Part shown: piece by piece, positions 1 to 6,232 of the stretch
Layout of the letters: the number at the start of each line of letters is the position of its first letter
How positions within the stretch are numbered: the stretch's first letter is position 1
DNA from: Bacteroidota bacterium
GTDB taxonomy: Bacteria > Bacteroidota > Bacteroidia > Bacteroidales > Porphyromonadaceae
NCBI GenBank assembly: GCA_023388555.1
Contig: JAEWGA010000060.1
Location: 1 to 6,333 of the forward strand
Direction of reading: 5' to 3'
DNA length: 6,333 nt
Program-made: the position numbers and the translations under genes
Notes under the pieces: model-generated
Told to the model about the DNA's origin: nothing
What the model saw: the letters and a program-made list of their open reading frames with translations, nothing else
Database searches by the model: none

Positions 1-1392
1 AGGGGCGAACAGGTACTGGCCGTAGCTTTGGGCGGTAGCCTTATCCAGGATATACCCACCACTTATCCGCAATGCTTAGGACACAACCAATCGGCACCCA
101 TAGGAGAGCTATGGCACTCGGTAACCTTAAACCCCAACACAAGGCTGTACGACTGGTGCGGAAAGCAAAAGGAAATAAAGGTGAACTCATTCCATCACCA
201 AGCTGTAGATGCCCAGTTGCCCAGTAATTGCACGCTTGCTGCCAGCAGTCCGGACGGTGTAGTAGAAGCCTTTGATGCCTACCCTGCTCATAACGCCTTA
301 GGAGTACAGTGGCACCCCGAAACGTTGGCTTACCACAACATAGCACCTCACGATGCACTGTTTAGCGGCCTGGTAGCCGAGGCCACCCTTTTTCGGGAAG
401 CTAAAGCTTTTCATGCTCGGCACCTTGCGCTGGACTCCCATGTGGACACCCCAATGCTGTTTAGCGGTAACGAGGATTACGACCTAAGCGAAAGGTCCGG
501 GCAAGCCCTTGTGGACTGGCCTAAGATGCACGACGGCGGCTTGCACTGCGTATGTATGGTGGCCTACTCCCCCCAGCGAGGCCTTACCCCCGAAGAGCAT
601 GAGCAAGCCTACCAATACACCCGCCAAACCCTAAAAAGCATTCAGGAGTTGGTGAACAAACACCCCCAACAGGCGGGCATTGCAACCACACCGGAGCAGG
701 TGCTCAACCTCCGGAAGCAAGGACGTATAGCTGTACTCAAAGCCATAGAAAACGGATACCCTTTAGCAAACCAACTGGAAAGGGTCGCCGAATTCGCTCA
801 GGACGGAGTATGCTACATCACGTTGTGCCACAATGGAGATAATTACCTGTGCGACAGCGCTTCCAAAACAAACCATACCCATGGGGGGCTAAGTCCTCTG
901 GGAAAGCAAATGGTTAGGGAAATGAACCGGAACGGAATTTTGGTGGACGTATCGCACTGCGGTAGCGATACCATTAGGCAAGTGGTAGAGCTTTCCCAAG
1001 CTCCCGTTATAGCCTCGCACTCCTCGTGCCGGGCATTATGCGACCACCCCCGTAACCTCACCAACAACGAACTAAAAGCCATTGCCGAAACTGGAGGTGT
1101 GGCTCAGATGTGTATGTACCAAGGTTTTGTTCATAACCCTGCCGACCAAGCCTCCTTGCTACATTTTGTGGACCATATTTGCCATGCCGTGGATATTGTT
1201 GGGGTGGACCATGTGGGGATTGGTACCGACTTTGATGGCGACGGTGGCGTGATAGGCTGTGCCGATGCCTCCAACATCATACGTATAACCGTAGAGTTAA
1301 TGCGCCGTGGCTTTTGCCAGGAAAGCCTGCAAAAAATATGGGGGCTTAACTTCCTGCGTGCCATGGAAACAGCCCAGCAAAACAAGGGTTAA
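1..1392 (+). CDS. Fused gamma-glutamyl hydrolase-like (peptidase C26) / membrane dipeptidase (M19), 5'-truncated by window edge
   Basis: The frame is open from base 1; the TTG at 28 is an internal Leu codon, not the start. Visible protein is 463 residues. Residues 1-~130 are the C-terminal part of a class I glutamine-amidotransferase fold of the PuuD/peptidase C26 type: RGEQ followed by ALGGSLIQDIP, then VNSFHHQAV, then GVQWHPE, whose His (bases 313-315) and Glu complete the catalytic triad. In this family the nucleophile Cys directly precedes RG, so it should lie in the codon just left of the window. From about base 430 an M19 dipeptidase domain runs to the end: HVD (zinc pair), AIENG (bridging Glu), LVDVSH and IASHSS (zinc His residues) and HVGIGTDFDG are all present, so it looks catalytically intact. 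The family is known to split dipeptides, including Cys-Gly; C26 enzymes split gamma-glutamyl bonds. I infer a bifunctional peptide-salvage enzyme. Signal peptide and cellular location cannot be judged without the N-terminus. Confidence 0.9.
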   Translation, partial: RGEQVLAVALGGSLIQDIPTTYPQCLGHNQSAPIGELWHSVTLNPNTRLYDWCGKQKEIKVNSFHHQAVDAQLPSNCTLAASSPDGVVEAFDAYPAHNALGVQWHPETLAYHNIAPHDALFSGLVAEATLFREAKAFHARHLALDSHVDTPMLFSGNEDYDLSERSGQALVDWPKMHDGGLHCVCMVAYSPQRGLTPEEHEQAYQYTRQTLKSIQELVNKHPQQAGIATTPEQVLNLRKQGRIAVLKAIENGYPLANQLERVAEFAQDGVCYITLCHNGDNYLCDSASKTNHTHGGLSPLGKQMVREMNRNGILVDVSHCGSDTIRQVVELSQAPVIASHSSCRALCDHPRNLTNNELKAIAETGGVAQMCMYQGFVHNPADQASLLHFVDHICHAVDIVGVDHVGIGTDFDGDGGVIGCADASNIIRITVELMRRGFCQESLQKIWGLNFLRAMETAQQNKG

Positions 1393-1396
1393 TACC

Positions 1397-1404
1397 TAAC
1401 TTTG
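1397..1404 (+). promoter_or_regulatory. Candidate Bacteroidota -7 element for the tcdA unit
   Basis: TAACTTTG fits the TAnnTTTG -7 consensus of the Bacteroidota primary sigma factor and is followed by CA, as such sites often are. It lies five bases after the dipeptidase stop codon and would start transcription near base 1411, giving a leader of about 65 bases before tcdA. No convincing TTTG -33 element is visible 19-20 bases upstream, so this is a single-box match. Readthrough from the dipeptidase gene is the alternative. Confidence 0.4.
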
Positions 1405-1475
1405 CAACGGGATAGGAACAAAGGCAACAGGGGGATTACAATTGACATTTTTCCCCACCGCTTTACAACTTTTTT

Positions 1476-2252
1476 ATGAGCAATAGCACAAAACAACCCA
1501 ATATTACACCGGCAATACCTCAGTGGCAAAGCCGAACCGCCCTGCTGGCAACAGCACAAGGAATGCACCAGCTAACCAATAGTCGCGTATTGGTAGTAGG
1601 CTTAGGTGGTGTAGGCGGCGCAGTAGTGGAAATGCTGGCCCGTGCCGGAGTAGGACATTTAACTTTGGTGGATGCCGATGTAGTGCAACCCAGCAACATC
1701 AACAGGCAACTTATAGCTACACACACCTCGGTAGGCAAGGGAAAAGCCGAGCTGTGGGCCGAGCGGCTACGCGCTATTAACCCCAATATTCAGCTTAAAG
1801 TGTTGGCACAGTTTATCACTCCCGAGGATGTGCATGCATTGTGTAGCAGCGAACAGTATCACTTTGCCGTAGATGCCATAGATACCTTAGCACCTAAAAC
1901 CTATTTAATACGGGAGTTACAACGGCAGCAAGTGCCGTTTGTGTCGTCCATGGGTGCCGGTGGAAGGTGGGACCCCACCCAAGTACACATAGGCAGGCTG
2001 GATAAGGTGGTAAACTGCAAGTTGGCACGCATTTTACGCAAGCGCTTACGCCACTTAGGTTGCTCGCTAAAATTCACTACAGTCTACTCCACCGAAAAGG
2101 CTACCGAAGGAGCTACCGTTCTTATCGATAACGAACGGCACAAAAAGTCCACCTCGGGCACAATATCCTACCTGCCCACCACCTTTGGGTGTTATATTGC
2201 CTCTGTTGTTATACGCTCTTTAGTATCCACCCTTACACCTCCACAGCCATGA
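1476..2252 (+). CDS. tcdA: tRNA threonylcarbamoyladenosine dehydratase TcdA (ThiF/MoeB/E1-like)
   Basis: 258 residues. TcdA uses ATP to cyclise N6-threonylcarbamoyladenosine (t6A) at tRNA position 37 into ct6A; it acts in the cytoplasm. The E1-like fold is clear: nucleotide-binding loop GLGGVGG at residues 42-48, the ribose-binding acidic residue in LVDADVV (D66), NINRQ at 74-78 with the conserved Arg, Lys90, and DAIDT at 133-137. The segments SSMGAGGRWDPTQV (157-170) and NCKLARILRKRLR (180-192) are typical of TcdA/YgdL rather than MoeB or ThiF, and there is no C-terminal rhodanese domain and no CxxC zinc site of the MoeB type. The ATG at 1476 is preceded by a T-rich stretch without a Shine-Dalgarno site, as is normal in Bacteroidota. 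Its stop overlaps the lolD start (ATGA). The CsdA/CsdE sulfur-transfer partners linked to it in E. coli are not in view. Confidence 0.9.
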   Translation: MSNSTKQPNITPAIPQWQSRTALLATAQGMHQLTNSRVLVVGLGGVGGAVVEMLARAGVGHLTLVDADVVQPSNINRQLIATHTSVGKGKAELWAERLRAINPNIQLKVLAQFITPEDVHALCSSEQYHFAVDAIDTLAPKTYLIRELQRQQVPFVSSMGAGGRWDPTQVHIGRLDKVVNCKLARILRKRLRHLGCSLKFTTVYSTEKATEGATVLIDNERHKKSTSGTISYLPTTFGCYIASVVIRSLVSTLTPPQP

Positions 2253-2914
2253 ACAGCCCCATAATACAAGCCGTAAACATACACAAACAATTTGGCAACC
2301 TGGAAATTCTTAAAGGTATTTCGTTGGAAGTGTTCCCAGGAGAAATTGTTGCTATCATAGGCGCAAGCGGTGCTGGTAAAACAACTCTATTACAAATACT
2401 CGGCACTTTGGATAACCCCACCCAAGGCGAAGTATACATTCAGGGGGAAAAGGTGAGCCACCTCTCCGAGAACCAACAAGCCACCTTTAGGAACAAGCAT
2501 ATAGGCTTCGTTTTCCAGTCGCACCAGCTTCTGCCCGAGTTTTCGGCTCTCGAAAACGTTGCCTTACCCGCCCTTATTGCGGGAGTAAGCTGGTCCGAAG
2601 CCTTCGGGAAAGCCCGCAGCATTCTTACCCAACTGGGGTTACAGGAACGCTTGCAGCATCACCCCGCACAACTTAGCGGGGGCGAAAAACAACGTGTGGC
2701 CGTGGCAAGGGCCTTGGTGAACAGCCCCCTGATAATTTTTGCCGATGAACCTTCGGGGGCGCTCGACTCTGGCAACAAGGAGGAGCTACACAACATTATT
2801 CAAAGCCTAAGGAAACAAGAGCAACGCACCTTTATTATTGTTACTCACGACGACGCCTTATCCGCCATTGCCGATAGGGTGCTCCGGTTACAGGACGGAC
2901 AACTACTGCCATGA
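2249..2914 (+). CDS. lolD: Lipoprotein-release ABC transporter ATP-binding protein, LolD family
   Basis: 221 residues, a single ABC ATPase domain of normal LolD length. Visible motifs: Walker A GASGAGKT (38-45), Q-loop in FVFQSHQLLPEFSALENV (Gln90), signature LSGGEKQRVAVARAL (142-156), Walker B LIIFADEP (161-168) with catalytic Glu167, D-loop SGALD, and switch His200. The HQLLPEFSALENVALP stretch and the short length are characteristic of the LolD/MacB-type group, which powers extraction of outer-membrane lipoproteins, or related FtsX-like exporters, from the inner membrane. I chose the ATG at 2249, which overlaps the tcdA stop as ATGA; an upstream GTG at 2189 would add 20 residues lying over tcdA and resembling nothing in the family. 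No LolC/LolE permease is adjacent, so the partner must be encoded elsewhere. The stop overlaps the next gene by ATGA as well. A cell-division FtsE or MacB-like ATPase is a less likely reading. Confidence 0.88.
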   Translation: MNSPIIQAVNIHKQFGNLEILKGISLEVFPGEIVAIIGASGAGKTTLLQILGTLDNPTQGEVYIQGEKVSHLSENQQATFRNKHIGFVFQSHQLLPEFSALENVALPALIAGVSWSEAFGKARSILTQLGLQERLQHHPAQLSGGEKQRVAVARALVNSPLIIFADEPSGALDSGNKEELHNIIQSLRKQEQRTFIIVTHDDALSAIADRVLRLQDGQLLP

Positions 2915-3642
2915 ACAAACACAAAACACTCCTGCTTATATGCGGCTGCTTAGCTGTTAGCTTGGTTAGCTGTTTGGTTTACTTCGTTAGCTTAGGTAGG
3001 CCTGCCCCCTACCAAATGAGTTCCAGCAAAACCGATACCGTTTTTATTATACAAAAAGGAGATACGGCACAGCCACACACTGTTGCCACTACCACACCAC
3101 CCCCTAATAACAATAAAAGCATTCGCACCACAGCAAACTACCCTGGCCCCCCAGTGCATATGAGGGAGTACATTCCCAAACTTAAACCAGGCATGACGTT
3201 GGACCTTAACGTGGCCGACACAATAATGTTGCAACAAATACCGGGAATAGGACCAGGGTTTGCAAAGCGTATATACAAGTACCGCAAAAGGTTAGGGGGC
3301 TTTTATACACCCCTTCAGTTGCAAGAAGTGTATGGTATTACACCATCCAAATACGACAGCATAGCCCCTTTTGTGGAAATTAAAACCCCTCCTAAACGCA
3401 TTTACATAACCCGGGATAGCATTACAAAACACCCCTACCTGACCTATCGGCAAATAAACGCTTTACGAAAACTCCTACAACAGGACTCCCTGCCAACATG
3501 GCAACAAATTATGGCTACCGGCGCTTTCCGAAAGGACGACAGCCTTAGGCTTGTTGCCTACTTCCCTTATAACGTTAAAAGGAAACAACCCCGCCAAGTC
3601 CCCGACTCTTTACCTAAAACAGCTAACAATAACGCACAATAA
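2911..3642 (+). CDS. Membrane-anchored helix-hairpin-helix protein, ComEA-like
   Basis: 243 residues. A short basic N-terminus is followed by a hydrophobic segment at about 6-28 (signal anchor), then a low-complexity Thr/Pro/Asn linker to about residue 80. A ComEA-type helix-hairpin-helix unit spans about 98-157: LDLNVADTIMLQQIPGIGPG, then AKRIYKYRKRLGGF and LQEVYGIT, with the hairpin PGIGPG intact. A second, degenerate unit at about 168-222 begins ITKHPYLTYRQINAL and ends VAYFPYNV, with HPYLTY in place of the glycine hairpin; such multi-unit proteins are common in Bacteroidota. The tail is basic and Asn-rich. ComEA-type proteins bind DNA without sequence preference outside the inner membrane during natural transformation, but no other competence gene is visible, so that role is inferred. 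LVSC at 18-21 also resembles a lipobox, although the residues after it stay hydrophobic, favouring a membrane anchor. Start ATG overlaps lolD stop (ATGA). Confidence 0.8.
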   Translation: MNKHKTLLLICGCLAVSLVSCLVYFVSLGRPAPYQMSSSKTDTVFIIQKGDTAQPHTVATTTPPPNNNKSIRTTANYPGPPVHMREYIPKLKPGMTLDLNVADTIMLQQIPGIGPGFAKRIYKYRKRLGGFYTPLQLQEVYGITPSKYDSIAPFVEIKTPPKRIYITRDSITKHPYLTYRQINALRKLLQQDSLPTWQQIMATGAFRKDDSLRLVAYFPYNVKRKQPRQVPDSLPKTANNNAQ

Positions 3643-3692
3643 ATAACCAACAAGGCTATTACGCCATCCCCCCCTGGCTATCGGTGGTGTAT

Positions 3693-4727
3693 TTATTCTA
3701 TCACTACTACCAAAGAGGATAAGGTAGGGAAGTTATCGTAAACATACTTAGCGTGCGAGGTAGCATTACGTACACACATGTGGGAACGTGGTGTAGTGCC
3801 TAACGATGGGCTGTATTCGGCGGGAGTACCCTCTTTCCGGTTCAGCGGTATACCATGGATATAGGCTCCACAACAAAAACGGTTAGCCCAAGGGGCAAAG
3901 CCAGCAATTTCGGTCGTGCCGTCGTGCGTGTAAAACATTTTGGCTTTCTTTTGCTGTATAAGGTAAACCCCTAATGGCGTTTCCTGCTTGTAAGGGGGGC
4001 GTTTAAGTCCTGTTGTGGCCGGATTTTTACTGGTAACTGTCCAGTTGCCTTCCTCCTTAAACAGTAGGGTACAAATGTTTTGATTAGCGCGGTCCACTAC
4101 GGCAACATGGGTAAACCGGGCATTAGGCGCCAAAAGCAAGGTGTACTTTTTGGGTGTTAGGTATTGCTCGTCTCCTTCAATAGGACGCACCTTATAAAAA
4201 CCGCCTACGCTATCGGTTAAATGAGCCAACCAACCATCGCGAGCATAAAGTACAACAGTAGTAGTATCGGTAAGGGTATATAGGGGGGCGGACTGGTAGC
4301 GGGCCACGCCATTACGGTCTGCCACACGTTTGTATTCATCGCGCACGTAATCCTTAACAGTGGGGGCTTCCCCATTTTGGTTACGGTAGTTTTGGAAAAC
4401 AAGCCAACGCTCGGGGCTGGCTTGCATGTTTTCCACAAGGGCCAGTTTTTCCTTTATTTTATCCCACTGAAAGCTACGGGTGGTATCCTTGTAAGGGTAG
4501 GTGTCGTCCAAGGTATGCTCGTTGTAGTCCAACATTTGGGTAAGCTGAATATCTGCAGCCGACAGTTGGCGAGGTGCTTCGGCACGGGGTGTGGTGGTGC
4601 TATCTGGCACTGTGGCTTCGGTTGCCTCCAAGGTTGCGGTTTGGTTATCTCCTCGGGCCGAACAGGCACCAACAAATAGCGTCCACACCAAGGCGAGTGT
4701 TACAATAGTTATACGCATCGTTTGCAT
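3693..4727 (-). CDS. L,D-transpeptidase-like (YkuD) lipoprotein
   Basis: 344 residues. The N-terminus is a lipoprotein signal: a hydrophobic stretch ending in VGAC, so Cys22 should be lipidated. A Thr/Glu/Ala-rich linker follows to about residue 55, then a region of unknown type (60-140) and a possible SH3-like segment (~142-200: QSAPLYTLTDTTTVVLYARD onward). The C-terminal YkuD domain starts near 204 (FTHVAVVDRANQNICTLLF) and includes KQETPLGVYLIQ, the catalytic His291 in YIHGIPLN and SHMCVR at 315-320 with the nucleophile Cys318 and Arg320. The usual motif is SHGCIR; here Met replaces Gly. The family forms or edits L,D cross-links in peptidoglycan, or attaches proteins to it, in the periplasm. 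It starts 12 bases after dedA and is probably co-transcribed with it. ATG at 4727 was chosen; a second in-frame ATG three codons later would also preserve the signal. Confidence 0.83.
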   Translation of the reverse strand: MQTMRITIVTLALVWTLFVGACSARGDNQTATLEATEATVPDSTTTPRAEAPRQLSAADIQLTQMLDYNEHTLDDTYPYKDTTRSFQWDKIKEKLALVENMQASPERWLVFQNYRNQNGEAPTVKDYVRDEYKRVADRNGVARYQSAPLYTLTDTTTVVLYARDGWLAHLTDSVGGFYKVRPIEGDEQYLTPKKYTLLLAPNARFTHVAVVDRANQNICTLLFKEEGNWTVTSKNPATTGLKRPPYKQETPLGVYLIQQKKAKMFYTHDGTTEIAGFAPWANRFCCGAYIHGIPLNRKEGTPAEYSPSLGTTPRSHMCVRNATSHAKYVYDNFPTLSSLVVVIE

Positions 4728-4739
4728 TTGTTTTTTTAG

Positions 4740-5396
4740 TTATACGTTGGGCGTATCGTAAGGACGCTCGGGCTTGCGCACTCCCCGGTAAATAATAAAG
4801 CCAAGCGCCAAGGCCACTATACCCAATAGGGCATACCCTATTTCGTGACTGTATTTGCTAACGTAAGCATTAAGCTCGTGCTGTGGTACAACCGAGGCAA
4901 GGTAGTACCCTAACAGTGCTAATACAATGTTCCACACACCGGCCCCCAACGTGGTGTAAAGGACAAAACGTGGAAGGTGCATACGTGCTAAGCCAGCAGG
5001 TAACGATATCAGCTGCCGGATGCCGGGCAGCAGTCGGCCTACAAAGGTAGAAACGGATCCATGTTTGTAAAAGAAAGCTTCTGCCTTAGCCACTTTAGTT
5101 TCGTCCAACAGGCACATAGCCCCCAACCTACTCCTAACAAAGCGGTACACCAATGGGCGTCCTAACCAAAGTGCCAAATAGTAGTTGACTAAAGCACCCA
5201 GTGCCGCCCCTATTGTTCCGGACGCAATAACCCCAGGCAGGCTCATTTGGCCCGATGTTGCCGCCAAGTAAGCTGCGGGCGGAATAACTATCTCCGAGGG
5301 GAAGGGGATAAAGGAACTTTCTACCAGCATTAGGAATGCAATGGTAAAATAGTTAAGGTTGTCCAAGCACCAAGCTATGAAGGGTAGGTTATCCAT
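4740..5396 (-). CDS. DedA family inner-membrane protein
   Basis: 218 residues, normal DedA length. Hallmarks are ESSFIPFPSEIVIPPAAYLA (26-45) with the paired acidic residues Glu26 and Glu35 around the re-entrant segment, and FFYKHGSVSTFVGRLLPGIR (108-127) continuing into a short segment with SLPAGLARM (131-139), carrying the conserved GR and Arg127. Hydrophobic segments are seen near 15-45, 54-78, 145-170 and 187-203. The family (SNARE-associated/VTT domain) includes flippases that recycle undecaprenyl phosphate (UptA/DedA) and phosphatidylethanolamine carriers; which lipid this one handles cannot be told from sequence. It precedes a YkuD lipoprotein gene by 12 bases, so an envelope role fits. 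Its own promoter may overlap the rpmF terminator. Confidence 0.9.
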   Translation of the reverse strand: MDNLPFIAWCLDNLNYFTIAFLMLVESSFIPFPSEIVIPPAAYLAATSGQMSLPGVIASGTIGAALGALVNYYLALWLGRPLVYRFVRSRLGAMCLLDETKVAKAEAFFYKHGSVSTFVGRLLPGIRQLISLPAGLARMHLPRFVLYTTLGAGVWNIVLALLGYYLASVVPQHELNAYVSKYSHEIGYALLGIVALALGFIIYRGVRKPERPYDTPNV

Positions 5397-5427
5397 AGGT
5401 TAAATAAGGAGCCAATAGGGTTGTAAA

Positions 5428-5458
5428 AAAAGGTAACAAAGAGGGGTAACCTCGAAAA
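5428..5458 (-). promoter_or_regulatory. Weak candidate Bacteroidota promoter for dedA
   Basis: Read on the minus strand, TACCTTTT (5435 down to 5428) fits the TAnnTTTG -7 box except for the last base, and TTTT at 5458-5455 lies 19 bases upstream where a TTTG -33 box is expected. Transcription would begin near 5421, about 25 bases before the dedA ATG. Both boxes are imperfect and sit in T-rich DNA inside or beside the rpmF terminator, so chance is a real alternative. Confidence 0.28.
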
Positions 5459-5473
5459 ACCGAAGTTACCCCT
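5442..5473 (-). terminator. Hairpin terminator after rpmF
   Basis: Perfect 9-bp arms, AGGGGTAAC at 5442-5450 and GTTACCCCT at 5465-5473, enclose a mismatch, a further 3-bp TCG/CGA pairing and a six-base loop. On the minus strand the hairpin begins 25 bases beyond the rpmF stop and is followed by CTTTGTTACC and then seven T residues. The U-run is displaced by about ten bases from the stem, so it is not a textbook intrinsic terminator, but the position at the end of the yceD-rpmF unit supports the call. Confidence 0.7.
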
Positions 5474-5497
5474 ACTTTATTATTATGGGGTACGGAG

Positions 5498-5677
5498 TTA
5501 CTCTTCCATACGGATAGCTATTTTGCCACGGTAGTAGCCACACTCGCCACAAACGGTGTGGTATACATGCCAAGCTCCACAGTTAGGGCATACGGTAAGC
5601 GTTGGCATTTGGGCTTTGTCGTGGGTACGACGCTTAGCTGTTCTTGTTTTCGACTGTCTTCGTTTAGGATGTGCCAT
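5498..5677 (-). CDS. rpmF: 50S ribosomal protein L32
   Basis: 59 residues beginning MAHPKRRQSKTRTAKRR, the Lys/Arg-rich N-terminus typical of L32, followed by MPTLTVCPNCGAWHV and VCGECGYYRGK. The four cysteines (30, 33, 43, 46) form a complete zinc-ribbon CxxC...CxxC pair, so this is the zinc-binding form. L32 is a component of the large ribosomal subunit. The gene follows yceD by 13 bases (an A/T-rich gap without Shine-Dalgarno site), the arrangement seen across most bacteria, and is presumably transcribed from the promoter in front of yceD. It ends at a strong hairpin instead of running on into fatty-acid synthesis genes. Confidence 0.96.
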   Translation of the reverse strand: MAHPKRRQSKTRTAKRRTHDKAQMPTLTVCPNCGAWHVYHTVCGECGYYRGKIAIRMEE

Positions 5678-5690
5678 TGTCTTATATTAT

Positions 5691-6215
5691 TTAGTTGTTA
5701 TTATTTCCTTCTTCGTATTTGTGGCGCAGCTCTTGCCAGCGAGGGTCTGCCACGGAGGCCTCGGCGTTGGTACTGGCTTTTTCAAGGTAAGCCATCATCT
5801 CGGGGTCGCAATCCTCGGGGGCATGCATACGCTTCATTGGTAACGTTAGTGCTATTAGCTCGTACATCAGCCACGCCATGTTGTATAGCGGTTTGTTGCG
5901 GTCCACTATAATGGTGTCGCCCGAGTCGTCCGTTTCTTCACCCAACTCAAGGGTTACCTCCTCTTCCGTATCCACGGAGTAGGAAACGGGGGCCAAGCAA
6001 CGGTCGCAAGTAACCTCAACGCTACCCTTAAAATCCAGCACCAACTTGTACACACCCCTAAGGGGTTCTACCCGTACCTCTGCACGCACATCGCCGTCCA
6101 GGATTTCATCACCAGCCAGCTCGGTCCAGTAGTAATGATCCAGGTCGTAAACAAAAGTCACAGGCTCGGTAGGAGGCTGTGTTAAGTCCAGTATATACTG
6201 CTTGGTACGGTCCAT
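5691..6215 (-). CDS. yceD: YceD / DUF177 family protein
   Basis: 174 residues. The DUF177 domain is recognisable by EVTCDRCLAPV at about 67-77 (CxxC at 70 and 73), by YELIALTLPM (118-127), by H131...C136 in the MHAPEDCDPEM stretch, and by the C-terminal DPRWQELRHK that ends most family members. The two Cys/His pairs could bind a metal; that is inference. The family is known to be needed for normal 23S rRNA accumulation and is almost always encoded directly before rpmF, as here. The tail is four asparagines. The ATG at 6215 is only about ten bases from the predicted transcription start, so the leader is very short. Confidence 0.92.
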   Translation of the reverse strand: MDRTKQYILDLTQPPTEPVTFVYDLDHYYWTELAGDEILDGDVRAEVRVEPLRGVYKLVLDFKGSVEVTCDRCLAPVSYSVDTEEEVTLELGEETDDSGDTIIVDRNKPLYNMAWLMYELIALTLPMKRMHAPEDCDPEMMAYLEKASTNAEASVADPRWQELRHKYEEGNNNN

Positions 6216-6232
6216 GTAGAGCTAAATTGGCA

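Noticed and set aside
1442..1469. TTGACA with a TACAAC box 16 bases downstream in front of tcdA, resembling an E. coli sigma-70 promoter
   Set aside because: Bacteroidota primary sigma factors do not use this consensus, the -10 box matches only four of six, and the start would fall almost on the tcdA ATG.
2189..2248. GTG at 2189 as an upstream start for lolD
   Set aside because: The added residues are encoded over tcdA, are Cys/Tyr-rich and have no counterpart in LolD, whereas the ATG at 2249 gives the normal length and an ATGA overlap.
3643..3711. Possible terminator between the convergent helix-hairpin-helix and YkuD genes, including GGTGGTG (3683-3689) facing TACTACC (3705-3711) and GCCA/TGGC around a run of seven C
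   Set aside because: The first needs two G-U pairs, has a 15-base loop, works on one strand only and lies partly in coding sequence; the second has 4-bp arms. Neither is followed by a T-run.
4377..4679. 100-codon plus-strand open frame inside the YkuD gene
   Set aside because: It is antisense to a lipoprotein with recognisable catalytic motifs and shows no domain of its own.
5556..5911. Two long plus-strand open frames over rpmF and yceD
   Set aside because: They are antisense to clear rpmF and yceD coding sequence, have no family resemblance and no promoter.
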